From an uncultured Collinsella sp. (lineage in GTDB: Bacteria; Actinomycetota; Coriobacteriia; Coriobacteriales; Coriobacteriaceae): a DNA stretch of 25,009 bases. The stretch is taken from contig URBM01000012.1 in NCBI GenBank assembly GCA_900545995.1, positions 1 through 25,009 on the forward strand, read 5' to 3'. The stretch's first letter is position 1. Each line of letters begins with the position of its first letter. A program made the translations under genes and the position numbers. A model generated the notes under the pieces. It worked only from the letters and a program-made list of their open reading frames with translations, was not told the origin of the DNA and ran no database searches. This document shows positions 1 through 7,395 of the stretch, piece after piece.

Positions 1-6
1 AAAGAG

Positions 7-32
7 AAGAGGCGGGGCATGCCCCGCCTCTT
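7..32. terminator. Perfect 26-nt palindrome, probable terminator hairpin
   Basis: Positions 7-19 are exactly complementary to 20-32, giving a GC-rich hairpin with a CATG tip. Read on the minus strand it is followed by a pyrimidine tail (TTCTCTTT to the window edge), and on the plus strand by only a few pyrimidines. It could end a gene lying left of the window, or a short minus-strand transcript starting near position 117. Which gene it serves cannot be decided here. Confidence 0.5.
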
Positions 33-112
33 ACACCACATCTCTGCGCGCTACCCCTACAACCCCCGAAAGCAGCCAATCTGACTGGTTTATAGCGTAT
101 TGAAGCCAATTT

Positions 113-142
113 TAATGAACATATTATATGTTATGTTCATTA
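113..142. promoter_or_regulatory. AT-rich promoter region with 11-bp inverted-repeat operator candidate
   Basis: Positions 113-123 (TAATGAACATA) and 132-142 (TATGTTCATTA) are perfect inverted repeats separated by 8 bases. The repeat lies in an AT-rich island of about 100 bases, unlike the GC-rich surroundings. The minus strand offers TATAAT at 124-129 (read in reverse) with TTCAAA 18 bases upstream. The plus strand offers TTGAAG (100-105) with TATTAT 16 bases later. The symmetry overlaps these boxes, as a repressor site would. No gene start is visible in the window for it to control, so the target is probably to the left. Positions 33-112 and 143-233 hold nothing else recognisable. Confidence 0.4.
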
Positions 143-233
143 TCTTTTTGAATGTAAATGCTATTCGCTTAGCAGCAGTACTCATATTTGGCATTTTTTG
201 CCCACTGCCATATAACTAACACCCTATAGCAGG

Positions 234-270
234 CAAAAAACAGGCCGCAGCCCATCGCTGCGGCCTGTTC
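234..270 (-). terminator. Rho-independent terminator of the Nramp operon
   Basis: On the minus strand a 12-bp stem (239-250 with 258-269, 7-nt loop) is followed directly by a run of T. It begins 18 bases after the stop codon of the Nramp-type gene and fits as the end of the MgtE-like/Nramp transcript. Confidence 0.85.
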
Positions 271-287
271 GGAAGCAAAAGCAGTCG

Positions 288-1550
288 TTAAGCGCTGTAG
301 CCCATCGCTTGCAGGACAAACATGACAACCGTCAGCACCGTAATCACGCCAATGGTCGCCCACGTGAGTACATTCCACACGCGGCCGTTACGGTTGCCGC
401 CCATAATATGGCGATCGGCAGCGATAACCACCTGGAACACCAGCACTACGGGCAGCAGCACACCGTTAATGACCTGCGAGGTCATCATAATCTGGAACAG
501 GTCGACGCCGGGCATAAGCACCAGCACGGCAGAGATGCCAATGATGGCCGTAATGATGCCGCGATAGACCGGAGCCTCGTCCCAGCTGCGGTCGGCGCCG
601 CGCTCCCAGCCAAATGCCTCGCAGATAGCGCTCGACGTAACGCCCGGCAGCACGCAAGCGGCCAAAAAGCTCGCCGCGACCAGACCCGAGGCGAACAGCA
701 CCGTGGACCACTGACCGGCGATGGGCTCCAGCGCGCGGGCCGCATCGGCAGCGTCGCTAATCTGGACGCCCGCCGGAAACAATACTGTACCGGTCGTGAT
801 GATGATAAAGCCGGCGATGATGTCGGCGGCAATTGAACCGCTCACGGTATCGATGCGCTGCAACACGATATCGTCCTCGCCCGCATTCTTATCGACCACG
901 TTGTTCTGCGCCAAAAAAATCATCCACGGCGCAATGGTGGTGCCGATCGTGGCAACTACCAGCGACACGTAGCTGGGGTCGTTTTGAATATTGGGTACGA
1001 CCAAGTCGACCGCAACCTCGCCCCAGTTGGGGCCGGCCATAAAGGCAGCAACGATATAGGTCACGAACACGCAGCTCACCAGCAGCAAAATCTTCTCGAT
1101 GCGCTGGAAGCTGCCCGACATGGTAAGCATCCACACCAGCAGCGCCACGAGCGGCACCGAGATGCTCGCCGGAACGCCAAACAGAGCAAGGCCACTCGCG
1201 ATGCCCGCGAACTCCGAAATGGTAACGGCCGTGTTGGCGATCAGCAGCGCCGCCATGGCCAGCACGCTCCTGCGCACGCCAAAGCGCTCACGGATGAGCG
1301 AGGCCAGGCCCTTACCCGTGACGCATCCGCAGCGCGCCGCGGTCTCCTGCGTCACGATAAGCAGCACGGTCATGACGGGAAGCATCCAGAGCATCTTATA
1401 GCCATAGCTGGCGCCCGCGCTGGAATACGTGGCGATGCCGCCGGCGTCATTGCCCGAAAGCGCCGCCAGAAGACCGGGGCCCATGGCGCCAAAGATGGCC
1501 GCGATGGTCAGCTTTTGCTTGGTGCTCGCCTTTTGCTTCGTGTTTTGCAC
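288..1550 (-). CDS. Nramp-family transporter with altered metal site (NRMT-like)
   Basis: Membrane transporter of the Nramp/SLC11 fold, 420 aa with the chosen start, about 11 hydrophobic segments. The TM1 motif that is DPGN in classical MntH reads DAGG (D35-G38). The TM6 motif that is MPH reads APW (A207-W209). The metal-binding Asp is therefore kept, while the Asn and the soft ligand Met are lost. Established knowledge: Nramp relatives lacking that Met include the NRMT clade, studied in the coriobacterium Eggerthella lenta, which moves Mg2+ and Mn2+. Inferred role: Mg2+ or Mn2+ uptake rather than Fe2+. Start: a GTG at 1550 is preceded by AGGTGG, which overlaps the TAG stop of the upstream gene, so the two are translationally coupled. 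An in-frame extension to 1613 would overlap that gene and lacks family similarity. Confidence 0.85.
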   Translation of the reverse strand: MQNTKQKASTKQKLTIAAIFGAMGPGLLAALSGNDAGGIATYSSAGASYGYKMLWMLPVMTVLLIVTQETAARCGCVTGKGLASLIRERFGVRRSVLAMAALLIANTAVTISEFAGIASGLALFGVPASISVPLVALLVWMLTMSGSFQRIEKILLLVSCVFVTYIVAAFMAGPNWGEVAVDLVVPNIQNDPSYVSLVVATIGTTIAPWMIFLAQNNVVDKNAGEDDIVLQRIDTVSGSIAADIIAGFIIITTGTVLFPAGVQISDAADAARALEPIAGQWSTVLFASGLVAASFLAACVLPGVTSSAICEAFGWERGADRSWDEAPVYRGIITAIIGISAVLVLMPGVDLFQIMMTSQVINGVLLPVVLVFQVVIAADRHIMGGNRNGRVWNVLTWATIGVITVLTVVMFVLQAMGYSA

Positions 1551-1558
1551 GCGACCAC

Positions 1559-3403
1559 CTACCCCATGACCGACATGGTGAGCAGCACCGCGGCGATGCA
1601 GTACGCCACACACGAAATCATGACGGCGATGACGTTCATGGCGGTGCCCGACGTGTTAAGGTCGTGCTCGTCGCGCCAGAACAGCACCATCAGATAAATC
1701 ACAGCGCTCATGTTGCCAACCAGGCAAATGACGGCAGCGATATTAAAGCAGCCGGTAAAGAGCTGCTCCTCAAACATGGTGGCATCGGGGAACGCGGCGG
1801 TGCGCACCAGCTGCGCGCACAGGTAAGTAACAAGCGAAAGGATCAGGCCCATACCCGTGCTCTGGAAGAAGAATCCCAGGTACGGTTTGGGCTCGTCGTC
1901 GTGACCGTCGTACTCGAGGAAGTAGTTCTTGACGAACGACACCATGCGCGAGGCAGCCAGCAGCACGAGCGGCATGGCGCACATGGGGAACACCACCAGA
2001 TGCGCGGAGCGCAGCGCCGTCCCCAGCACGGTCGCCATAATGCACGAGGCGATGCCCCACACGACGACCCAGTACTGACGATGCACGAACCAGCTGAGCA
2101 CGTTCGTCGAGTCGTCCGACGCGCTATCGCCCGAGCCGACACCGGCGATCTGCAGGTCCTCCTGATGCTCCTCGGCGATAACGTCCATGGCGTCGTCGAA
2201 GGTCACGATACCCAGGATATGACGGTTCTCGTCGCAGACAGGGATGGCAACCAGGTCGTACTTGGTCATCTCGTCCGTCACGTCTTCCTGGTCCTCGTCG
2301 GGCGACACGTAGACCAGATCGCGATAGGCGAGCTGGCCCAGCGTGGCGTCGCGGTCGGCCACGATCAGCGTGCGCAGCGAAAGCACGCCCGTCAGCATGC
2401 CGCTCGGATCCTCGGTATAGACGTAGTAGACGCTCTCAAAGTCCTCGTCGAGTTTGCGAATCGCCTCGATGGCATCGCCGACCGTCGCCGTGGCGGGCAG
2501 GGAGACAAACTCCGAGGTCATGATGCGGCCGGCGGTGTTGTCCTCATAGCCCAACAGATTACGAATCGCCTTCTCCTCCTTGACGCCCATCAGGCGCAGG
2601 AGCTTCTCGGCCTTCTCATAATCGAGCTCGTCGATCAGGTCGGCAGCGTCGTCCGGGTCCATCATGGCCAGCATCGACGATGCGTCGGTATCGGACAGGC
2701 CCTCGAGCATCTCGGTCATGAGCTCGTCATCATCGAACTCCGAGATGGCCTCGGCGGCCTGTGCCGTATCGAGCTGCGCGAACACCTGCGCGCGCAGGCG
2801 CGGGTCGAGCTGCTCGATGATGTCAGCGATGTCGGCAGGATGCAGCTCGCCAAGCGTCTTGTGCGACACCGAGAGCTGGATGTTCTTAGTCGAGCGATCG
2901 AGCAGGTCCATGTAAGACCAGGCGATAATGTCCTCGCTGAGCGGCTTGCCCAGGTGCTTCATAAAGCCCTCGACGACATGCTCGAGTGTGGGGCTGATCG
3001 CGCGCAGCAGACCGCGGGCGCCAACTTCGGCACCCAGCAGGCGCAGCTGATTTTCGCCCGACATGGAGAACTTAATGTCGTTGACGCGCACGACCTTCAT
3101 GCCCTGCGTATCGACAATCTGCTTGTTAAGCACGTCGCGGGCAAGCAAGAGTTCTGTCGGCTGCAGGTACGAAAAACGGATTTCGGTGGCCGACGTCTTA
3201 AGGTGTACACCCGTCTCGTCGATACGGTCGACCCATTTGCGCCAGCTGATCATAAACGGCGTCTTGCCGGGACCACGGAACGCGAGCGACGTCACGTGCG
3301 GAAAAACTTCGCCGGTTGCAATGCCAAAATCGTTAACCACGCCGAGCTTTTCGCCGTCGACGTCCAAGACCGGCAATTTGAGCATCTCACTCAGATAATT
3401 CAA
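1559..3403 (-). CDS. MgtE-derived protein: PRC-barrel, MgtE-N, CBS pair, degenerate membrane domain
   Basis: 614 aa, starting with TTG behind GGGGAG. Order of domains: PRC-barrel-like repeats (about 1-75 and 85-150), MgtE N superhelix (about 185-288, with repeated DPDDAADLI-type helices), two CBS domains (about 290-412), then about five membrane segments (444-610). The cytosolic part matches the Mg2+-sensing region of MgtE. The membrane part follows the MgtE layout, but the conserved glycine-rich MGMGGNxGTQ signature of TM2 is absent (the region near residues 472-492 is PMCAMPLVLLAASRMVSF) and the pore Asp expected in the last helix is not seen. It is longer than ordinary MgtE (about 450 aa) because of the N-terminal barrels. 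It is coupled to the Nramp-type gene 8 bases downstream, so I infer a Mg2+ sensor or partner subunit; a divergent channel remains possible. Confidence 0.8.
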   Translation of the reverse strand: MNYLSEMLKLPVLDVDGEKLGVVNDFGIATGEVFPHVTSLAFRGPGKTPFMISWRKWVDRIDETGVHLKTSATEIRFSYLQPTELLLARDVLNKQIVDTQGMKVVRVNDIKFSMSGENQLRLLGAEVGARGLLRAISPTLEHVVEGFMKHLGKPLSEDIIAWSYMDLLDRSTKNIQLSVSHKTLGELHPADIADIIEQLDPRLRAQVFAQLDTAQAAEAISEFDDDELMTEMLEGLSDTDASSMLAMMDPDDAADLIDELDYEKAEKLLRLMGVKEEKAIRNLLGYEDNTAGRIMTSEFVSLPATATVGDAIEAIRKLDEDFESVYYVYTEDPSGMLTGVLSLRTLIVADRDATLGQLAYRDLVYVSPDEDQEDVTDEMTKYDLVAIPVCDENRHILGIVTFDDAMDVIAEEHQEDLQIAGVGSGDSASDDSTNVLSWFVHRQYWVVVWGIASCIMATVLGTALRSAHLVVFPMCAMPLVLLAASRMVSFVKNYFLEYDGHDDEPKPYLGFFFQSTGMGLILSLVTYLCAQLVRTAAFPDATMFEEQLFTGCFNIAAVICLVGNMSAVIYLMVLFWRDEHDLNTSGTAMNVIAVMISCVAYCIAAVLLTMSVMG

Positions 3404-3616
3404 TGGTGCTCCCCATCATTATTCCTGCGGACCGCGCGACCATGCCGGCGCGCAATCCGTGGACTTTTTGATATGTATACGCATGCGCGGGCGGCACGCC
3501 GCTCAGCGCTCACACCCCGTGCACGCGCAGAAAGCACCTGCATGGGGTCATCGACTGTATGGTCGAGGTTTGGATTTCACCTGTAACCTTTCTCTTGACC
3601 CTCATTAACCGCAGTA
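3404..3616 (-). promoter_or_regulatory. Long structured 5' leader of the MgtE-like/Nramp operon
   Basis: About 205 nt lie between the predicted promoter and the TTG start. Read on the minus strand, 3601-3596 (GGGTCA) can pair with 3550-3545 (TGACCC). Inside it are AGGTT/AACCT (3589-3585 with 3570-3566) and TCGAC/GTCGA (3566-3562 with 3555-3551), so the 57 nt can fold as a three-way junction. Close to the ribosome binding site, 3458-3449 can pair with 3438-3429 over 10 bp including two G-U pairs. I do not recognise an M-box, yybP-ykoY or other named riboswitch. A cation-responsive leader is an inference from the genes it precedes. Confidence 0.4.
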
Positions 3617-3625
3617 ACTATAGCA
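3617..3625 (-). promoter_or_regulatory. Extended -10 promoter for the MgtE-like/Nramp operon
   Basis: The minus strand reads TGCTATAGT, an extended -10 (TG-N-TATAGT). No convincing -35 box is seen. On the plus strand the same area contains TTGACC-18-TATAGC, but there is no plus-strand gene for it to serve. The remaining positions 3626-3750 hold nothing recognisable. Confidence 0.45.
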
Positions 3626-3752
3626 TCAGCATCGCGCTGCGGCACCGAATTTATGCCCTGCACATTGCAGGCATACCAAACGCTGACGCATCCGTGACAG
3701 AGAGCCGGGTGAGCACGGTGGGACAAAGCGATTAAAACCGCCCTAAACGACC

Positions 3753-3779
3753 AGTCGTTTAAGCACGTCTCCGATGACT
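3753..3779 (-). repeat. Solo REP-like unit at the 3' end of the deacetylase gene
   Basis: On the minus strand AGTCATC and AACGACT flank the 13-nt loop GGAGACGTGCTTA (3760-3772), a diverged copy of the loop found in the two larger cassettes. The TAG stop of the deacetylase homologue is formed by the first bases of the unit (GAGTAGTCAT), exactly as at 12453. Confidence 0.6.
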
Positions 3780-5184
3780 ACTCTGTGGTGTCGTCGTCCT
3801 CGGGGAGTTGGGGGAACACGGCGTTTTTGGGCATGGAAACCTTGGTGAGCGAGGTGAGCTTTTTGCTCAACGCCGTGTCCGTCTTGACCAGGTCGCTGAG
3901 CGTCACGATCTTGTAGCCGTCGGCGACAAGGCCATCGATAATCTGCGGCAGCGCCTCGAGCGTCTGCTCGGCGCACTCATCGCTATCGGTGAGCAGCACA
4001 ATATTGCCCGGCGTCATCGAGTCGAGCACGGTCGATACTTGCTCGTCGGCGCCGTTGAGCAGCCAGTCGCCCGAATCGATATTCCACGAAACCACGGCGG
4101 ACACCAGGTCCATCGAGTCGATCCAGTTTTGCTCGTCAAACGCGGCGTAGGGGGCACGAAGCAACATCGTCTCGACGCCGGTCGCCGACTTAATCGCCTC
4201 GGTGCCCTTCGTGATCTGTTTGCGCACCGTCTCGCGATCCTCACCCTTGAGCGAATCATCGCTGTAGCTGTTGGAGCCGATCTCGCACCCGGCATCGACA
4301 ATCGCTTTGGCAGTAGCGGGCGAGGCTTCCGCGGCATCGCCCGAAAGGAAGAACGTCGCCGTGACGCCCTTTTCCTTGAGCACCTGCAAGATCTGCTTGG
4401 TCGCGCCGCTCGGACCCTCGTCAAATGTCAGGGCCACGTACTTTTCGTTGCCCTTGGGCGCTACGCTTGCGCACTCGACTACGCAGTCGGTGGCGGGCAC
4501 GACCTCGCCGCGGTCCTGCGTCTTGCCCGACTGCTCGCCGACCCATACCTCGGAGCGGCCCTGAACGCCCCAGGTTTTGACATACTCAATGGCACCCGTG
4601 CCCTCGACCTTAAGCCTTGGCTCGATAGTCGTGGCCTGGACCTCGTGCTTTTCGTACACGTTGCGGCCGTCCTTGACCGTCACCTTCTCGCCACCCGTAA
4701 GCTCGCGACTATCCCATTTGCCTTGCTTCACGCGCTTGCCGTCGACCTTCACCGACAGCTTTTCGCCGCCATGGCGCTTGAGCACGCTGTCGTCGACTGC
4801 CAGCAGATCGCCGGCGTCGTACGTTTCGGTCAGGCTTTGATCGTCGATAAGATTCTGCAACGTAGAGCCCACGCGCACCGCGGTCTTTTGCCCGTTGAGC
4901 TCCACGTCCACACTGCGGTTGACGTAGCCCACGACGGCAGCGATAAACAGCACGAGCGCGCAACCCACGGCGATGAGCGCATAGGGCAGGCGAGACGAAC
5001 GACGGGGCGTACGGCTGTTGCCGATGCGCGCGCTGCGATCGCTAAAGCCGCGGCTATGGTTGAGGTACATCGCGCCGGGCTTACGGCGACGGCGGCGCTG
5101 ACCGCCGGGCAGCTGCCCCAGGTCGCGGCGCGCCGTCGGACGCGCACCCGAACGCCCGTTTAAGTTGGATCCGTTTTGGCGCAT
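3778..5184 (-). CDS. NodB-type polysaccharide deacetylase homologue lacking metal ligands
   Basis: 468 aa. A basic cytoplasmic N-terminus (1-65) is followed by one membrane helix (about 67-88), so the rest is outside the cell. Residues about 90-150 resemble the DUF348/YabE-type ubiquitin-like fold. The NodB domain covers about 248-435. Its motifs are recognisable but altered: TFDEGP (253-258) for TFDDGP; N305 and D309 where the zinc histidines of the HTxxH motif should be; RAPY (343-346); DSGDW (370-374); and LLTD (397-400) where LLHD is usual. The first Asp is kept, while the metal Asp, both metal His and the catalytic His are replaced. A family member with lost or changed activity, perhaps glycan binding only, is inferred. 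ATG start with GGGGGAGGG just upstream. It has its own transcription unit, set apart by the terminator at 5206-5235. Confidence 0.85.
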   Translation of the reverse strand: MRQNGSNLNGRSGARPTARRDLGQLPGGQRRRRRKPGAMYLNHSRGFSDRSARIGNSRTPRRSSRLPYALIAVGCALVLFIAAVVGYVNRSVDVELNGQKTAVRVGSTLQNLIDDQSLTETYDAGDLLAVDDSVLKRHGGEKLSVKVDGKRVKQGKWDSRELTGGEKVTVKDGRNVYEKHEVQATTIEPRLKVEGTGAIEYVKTWGVQGRSEVWVGEQSGKTQDRGEVVPATDCVVECASVAPKGNEKYVALTFDEGPSGATKQILQVLKEKGVTATFFLSGDAAEASPATAKAIVDAGCEIGSNSYSDDSLKGEDRETVRKQITKGTEAIKSATGVETMLLRAPYAAFDEQNWIDSMDLVSAVVSWNIDSGDWLLNGADEQVSTVLDSMTPGNIVLLTDSDECAEQTLEALPQIIDGLVADGYKIVTLSDLVKTDTALSKKLTSLTKVSMPKNAVFPQLPEDDDTTE

Positions 5185-5205
5185 GTGCCCTCCCCCATAA
5201 ACACA

Positions 5206-5235
5206 GCAAGCCGGAGCAACAGGTCTCCGGCTTGC
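5206..5235 (-). terminator. Terminator after the PRC-barrel gene
   Basis: An 11-bp stem (5206-5216 with 5225-5235) with an 8-nt loop lies 21 bases past the PRC-barrel stop and before the deacetylase ribosome binding site. The minus-strand tail (TGTGTTTAT) is only moderately T-rich. Confidence 0.6.
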
Positions 5236-5256
5236 CTCCCATCATTTGGTACGTCG

Positions 5257-6012
5257 CTATTTGCTAGTTTTCGACGAGCCCCCGCTCGCCTTTTGGTATT
5301 CGTCCTTAAAGGCCTTGAACATACCGCGCGTCTTGCCGAGCTGCTTGCCCAGTGCGCGGCTGCCCTTGTCCACGGCGACCGATCCCTTGTCATCGAGCAC
5401 CTTGGCGCCCTTTTTGACCTTGTCGCCCACCACGACGCTGGCCTCGGCGGCCTTGGCAGCCGCACCGCCCGAATACCCGAGCGACTTGACCTCGTCCGAG
5501 ACGACCATCGCGCCGTTCTCGTAGCCGCGCAGCATCGTCGGCGGCACCTGCGTGTCACCAACCAAAACACTCGAAGCAGCGCCGGCGGTCACATAGAATG
5601 CCTGCACGATGCCCGAGCGCGGCTTGAACTCAACGTCCGAGCAATAGCCCACGACGTCGCCCGATTCCGTGCGCACGTCCATACCGACCCAGATGATGCA
5701 ATCGTCCAGGTTGATGTCGAGGCGCTTGGCCGCAGCGGTATCGTAGGTGCCCTTGACGTCGTCAACCGCGATGGCGCCCTCGTAGACACCAATGGCGTCG
5801 AGCGCTACGAATCGATCGGGACGCTCGATCATGCCCGCGATATCGGACTGGCGGACCATAAAGCCAACCACGCGCGTACCGCCCGGGGTAAAGACCGGAA
5901 AGTGAATCTTTCCGAGCTTTTTAGGGCTGCGCGGCGTGCCGTCCTTTTTGGTGCGCCTGTCCTCGGTAGGCTTGCGATAGATCTTGGCGCCGACAAAATC
6001 CCCGGCGCGCAT
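5257..6012 (-). CDS. PRC-barrel domain protein
   Basis: 251 aa, no membrane helix or signal peptide. Two PRC-barrel-like domains are visible, at about 1-85 (from GDFVGAKIYRK through VVGFMVRQSDIAG) and about 100-175 (WVGMDVRTESGDVVGYCSDV and following strands). The C-terminus (190-251) is rich in Ala, Lys and Gly and looks flexible. PRC-barrels are small beta domains that bind RNA, protein partners or act in envelope-associated complexes; the exact role is unknown here. The ATG overlaps the TAA stop of the YtxH gene by one base (TAATG), so the two are co-translated and probably act together. Confidence 0.7.
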   Translation of the reverse strand: MRAGDFVGAKIYRKPTEDRRTKKDGTPRSPKKLGKIHFPVFTPGGTRVVGFMVRQSDIAGMIERPDRFVALDAIGVYEGAIAVDDVKGTYDTAAAKRLDINLDDCIIWVGMDVRTESGDVVGYCSDVEFKPRSGIVQAFYVTAGAASSVLVGDTQVPPTMLRGYENGAMVVSDEVKSLGYSGGAAAKAAEASVVVGDKVKKGAKVLDDKGSVAVDKGSRALGKQLGKTRGMFKAFKDEYQKASGGSSKTSK

Positions 6013-6401
6013 TATGCCTCGGTCGAGGGCTCCGCAGCCTCGGTATCAGCCTCGACGGCGTTCTCGACCACGACGTCGGCTGCAGGCGTCACGTTGCCGC
6101 CCGAAATGGCGTCGTTGAGCTGCTCGCGCAGCTGGTCCATGCGCTCGCGGGCCAGGTCAACCTTAGCGCGCAGGTCGTCGGTCTTGGCATCGACCATCGG
6201 GCCAAAGTCATTCACCGCAGCACGGGCCTCCTCGGCGCTGTGCTCGTAGGTGTCACGCATATTGTCCCAAGCGTCGTTGGCGATATCGGCAGCCATGGCG
6301 CGGGTCTCGGCGCCCGAGCGCGGGGCCAGAGCAACGCCGACAATAGCGCCGGCAGCGGCACCAAAAAGTGCGCCGGAGACAAAGCTGAAAGTCTTACCCA
6401 T
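6012..6401 (-). CDS. YtxH-domain small membrane-anchored protein
   Basis: 129 aa. The N-terminus (5-27) is a Gly/Ala-rich membrane segment with the sequence GAAAGAIVGVALAPRSG, matching the YtxH family (GxxxG helix followed by APxSG and a charged helix). A long amphipathic, coiled-coil-like region follows (about 35-100), then an acidic tail. YtxH proteins are general-stress, envelope-associated proteins of unknown biochemical role. I chose the third in-frame Met (ATG at 6401, MGKTF) because AGGAGAGG lies 7-10 bases before it; a longer reading to 6473 has no family similarity. It is overlapped by the PRC-barrel gene. Confidence 0.75.
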   Translation of the reverse strand: MGKTFSFVSGALFGAAAGAIVGVALAPRSGAETRAMAADIANDAWDNMRDTYEHSAEEARAAVNDFGPMVDAKTDDLRAKVDLARERMDQLREQLNDAISGGNVTPAADVVVENAVEADTEAAEPSTEA

Positions 6402-6452
6402 GATCATTCCTCTCCTGCGGGCACGTCGGTGCCCACCGTTTGAATGCTGTCC

Positions 6453-6458
6453 ATTATA
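6453..6458 (-). promoter_or_regulatory. -10 box for the YtxH/PRC-barrel pair
   Basis: The minus strand reads GGGTATAATGG about 50 bases before the YtxH start. The -10 is a consensus TATAAT; the -35 position is GC-rich and poor. It suggests that this pair has its own promoter as well as possible read-through from the gene upstream. Confidence 0.5.
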
Positions 6459-6537
6459 CCCGCAGCGCATCACTTGCCGCTCCGCTCATCTGCGTACGGC
6501 AAAGGCGCAGGTACGTGATGGTGATAAACGCGTAGAC

Positions 6538-7371
6538 CTACTCCTGAGGCATAGCCGGCATGGCCACCGTGGCACCCGGGTCCTCGCCGGCGCCGTCCAC
6601 GAGCGGCAGGCCGCCCTCATGCGCAGGTCCCGCCGAAACCGTCGCCGCACCGCCAAAGACGGCAGCGGAAGCCTCGTGGTTTTCGGCAACCGCGCCCTCG
6701 GTATCAATCGCCACCTGGGGCTCGTCGTCAAAGTTGGGGACGCCCTGGGGCTCGGTGGGAACGGGCTCGGCGGTCGCATCGGCAACAGGCTCGGCGTCGA
6801 CCGGCACATCACCCTCGTCAGCGCCCTCGTCCTCGGCAGCATCTTCGCCGTTCGCAGCGGCGACGGCCTCGTGAGGATCCTTGCCCTCGGCCTCGGCGCG
6901 CATGCCCAGTACCAGGTTGCGCAGGCCCGCGACCGTACCGTCCACATCGGGAGCCGGCTGGTCGGCGTGCAGGTACGCCCAATCCATCATAAAGGTCGCC
7001 GACGACAGCGCACCAATGGCCAACGCGTCATCGGGACACGAAAGCTCAACCTCAAAGACGCGCTCGTCGTGCTCGCTCACGCGCGTGCGACCGCACGAGA
7101 TGCTGCCGGCAAGACCGGTCTCGTTCATGAGCTCGACCGTCACGTGCTCTAGCAGGTGGCAAAGCTCAGTCTGGCCCATGCAGTCCTGGAATTCGCGACC
7201 GGAATCGCCCAGGCACAGGTGCTTGGCAATCGCAGGCACCAGGTAGTACACGCGCGCCGTGGCCTCGATGTCCTCCGAGGTCATGAGCGGCATGCCGGGG
7301 TTCACCAGCACATGCGCGCAGATCTTGTCCTCGCTGACGGTGACCTTAAGGATGTTGAACAGGCCTGCCAT
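6538..7371 (-). CDS. Stand-alone cyanophycin-synthetase N-domain-like protein
   Basis: 277 aa, soluble. Residues about 35-135 resemble the N-terminal domain of cyanophycin synthetase CphA: the segment CHLLEHVTVELMNETG (71-86) corresponds to the GHVxEHVALELQ..AG motif, and GRTR (94-97) plus the following beta strands match GRTRET...Y.V..EY. The ATP-grasp and Mur-ligase domains of CphA are absent. After about residue 140 the protein is a long acidic, Pro/Ala/Glu-rich tail, probably disordered. The similarity is by eye and needs a profile search. Function unknown; cyanophycin or another branched-peptide pathway is not otherwise seen in the window. ATG start behind GGGGAGAG, 24 bases after the CNNM stop, so it is the second gene of that operon. 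Confidence 0.6.
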   Translation of the reverse strand: MAGLFNILKVTVSEDKICAHVLVNPGMPLMTSEDIEATARVYYLVPAIAKHLCLGDSGREFQDCMGQTELCHLLEHVTVELMNETGLAGSISCGRTRVSEHDERVFEVELSCPDDALAIGALSSATFMMDWAYLHADQPAPDVDGTVAGLRNLVLGMRAEAEGKDPHEAVAAANGEDAAEDEGADEGDVPVDAEPVADATAEPVPTEPQGVPNFDDEPQVAIDTEGAVAENHEASAAVFGGAATVSAGPAHEGGLPLVDGAGEDPGATVAMPAMPQE

Positions 7372-7395
7372 AACTCTCCCCTACTCGTCCTTGCC

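Noticed and set aside
1664..3586. Long open frame (640 codons) on the plus strand opposite the MgtE-like gene
   Set aside because: It is the reverse-complement shadow of a GC-rich gene; its His/Arg/Ala-rich translation has no domain, and the opposite strand has clear domains.
3545..3601. M-box or yybP-ykoY riboswitch
   Set aside because: The conserved loop sequences of those classes, as I recall them, are not found; only a generic three-way junction is supported.
3595..3626. Plus-strand promoter TTGACC-18-TATAGC
   Set aside because: No plus-strand gene follows; the same bases fit a minus-strand extended -10 for the MgtE-like operon and a stem of its leader.
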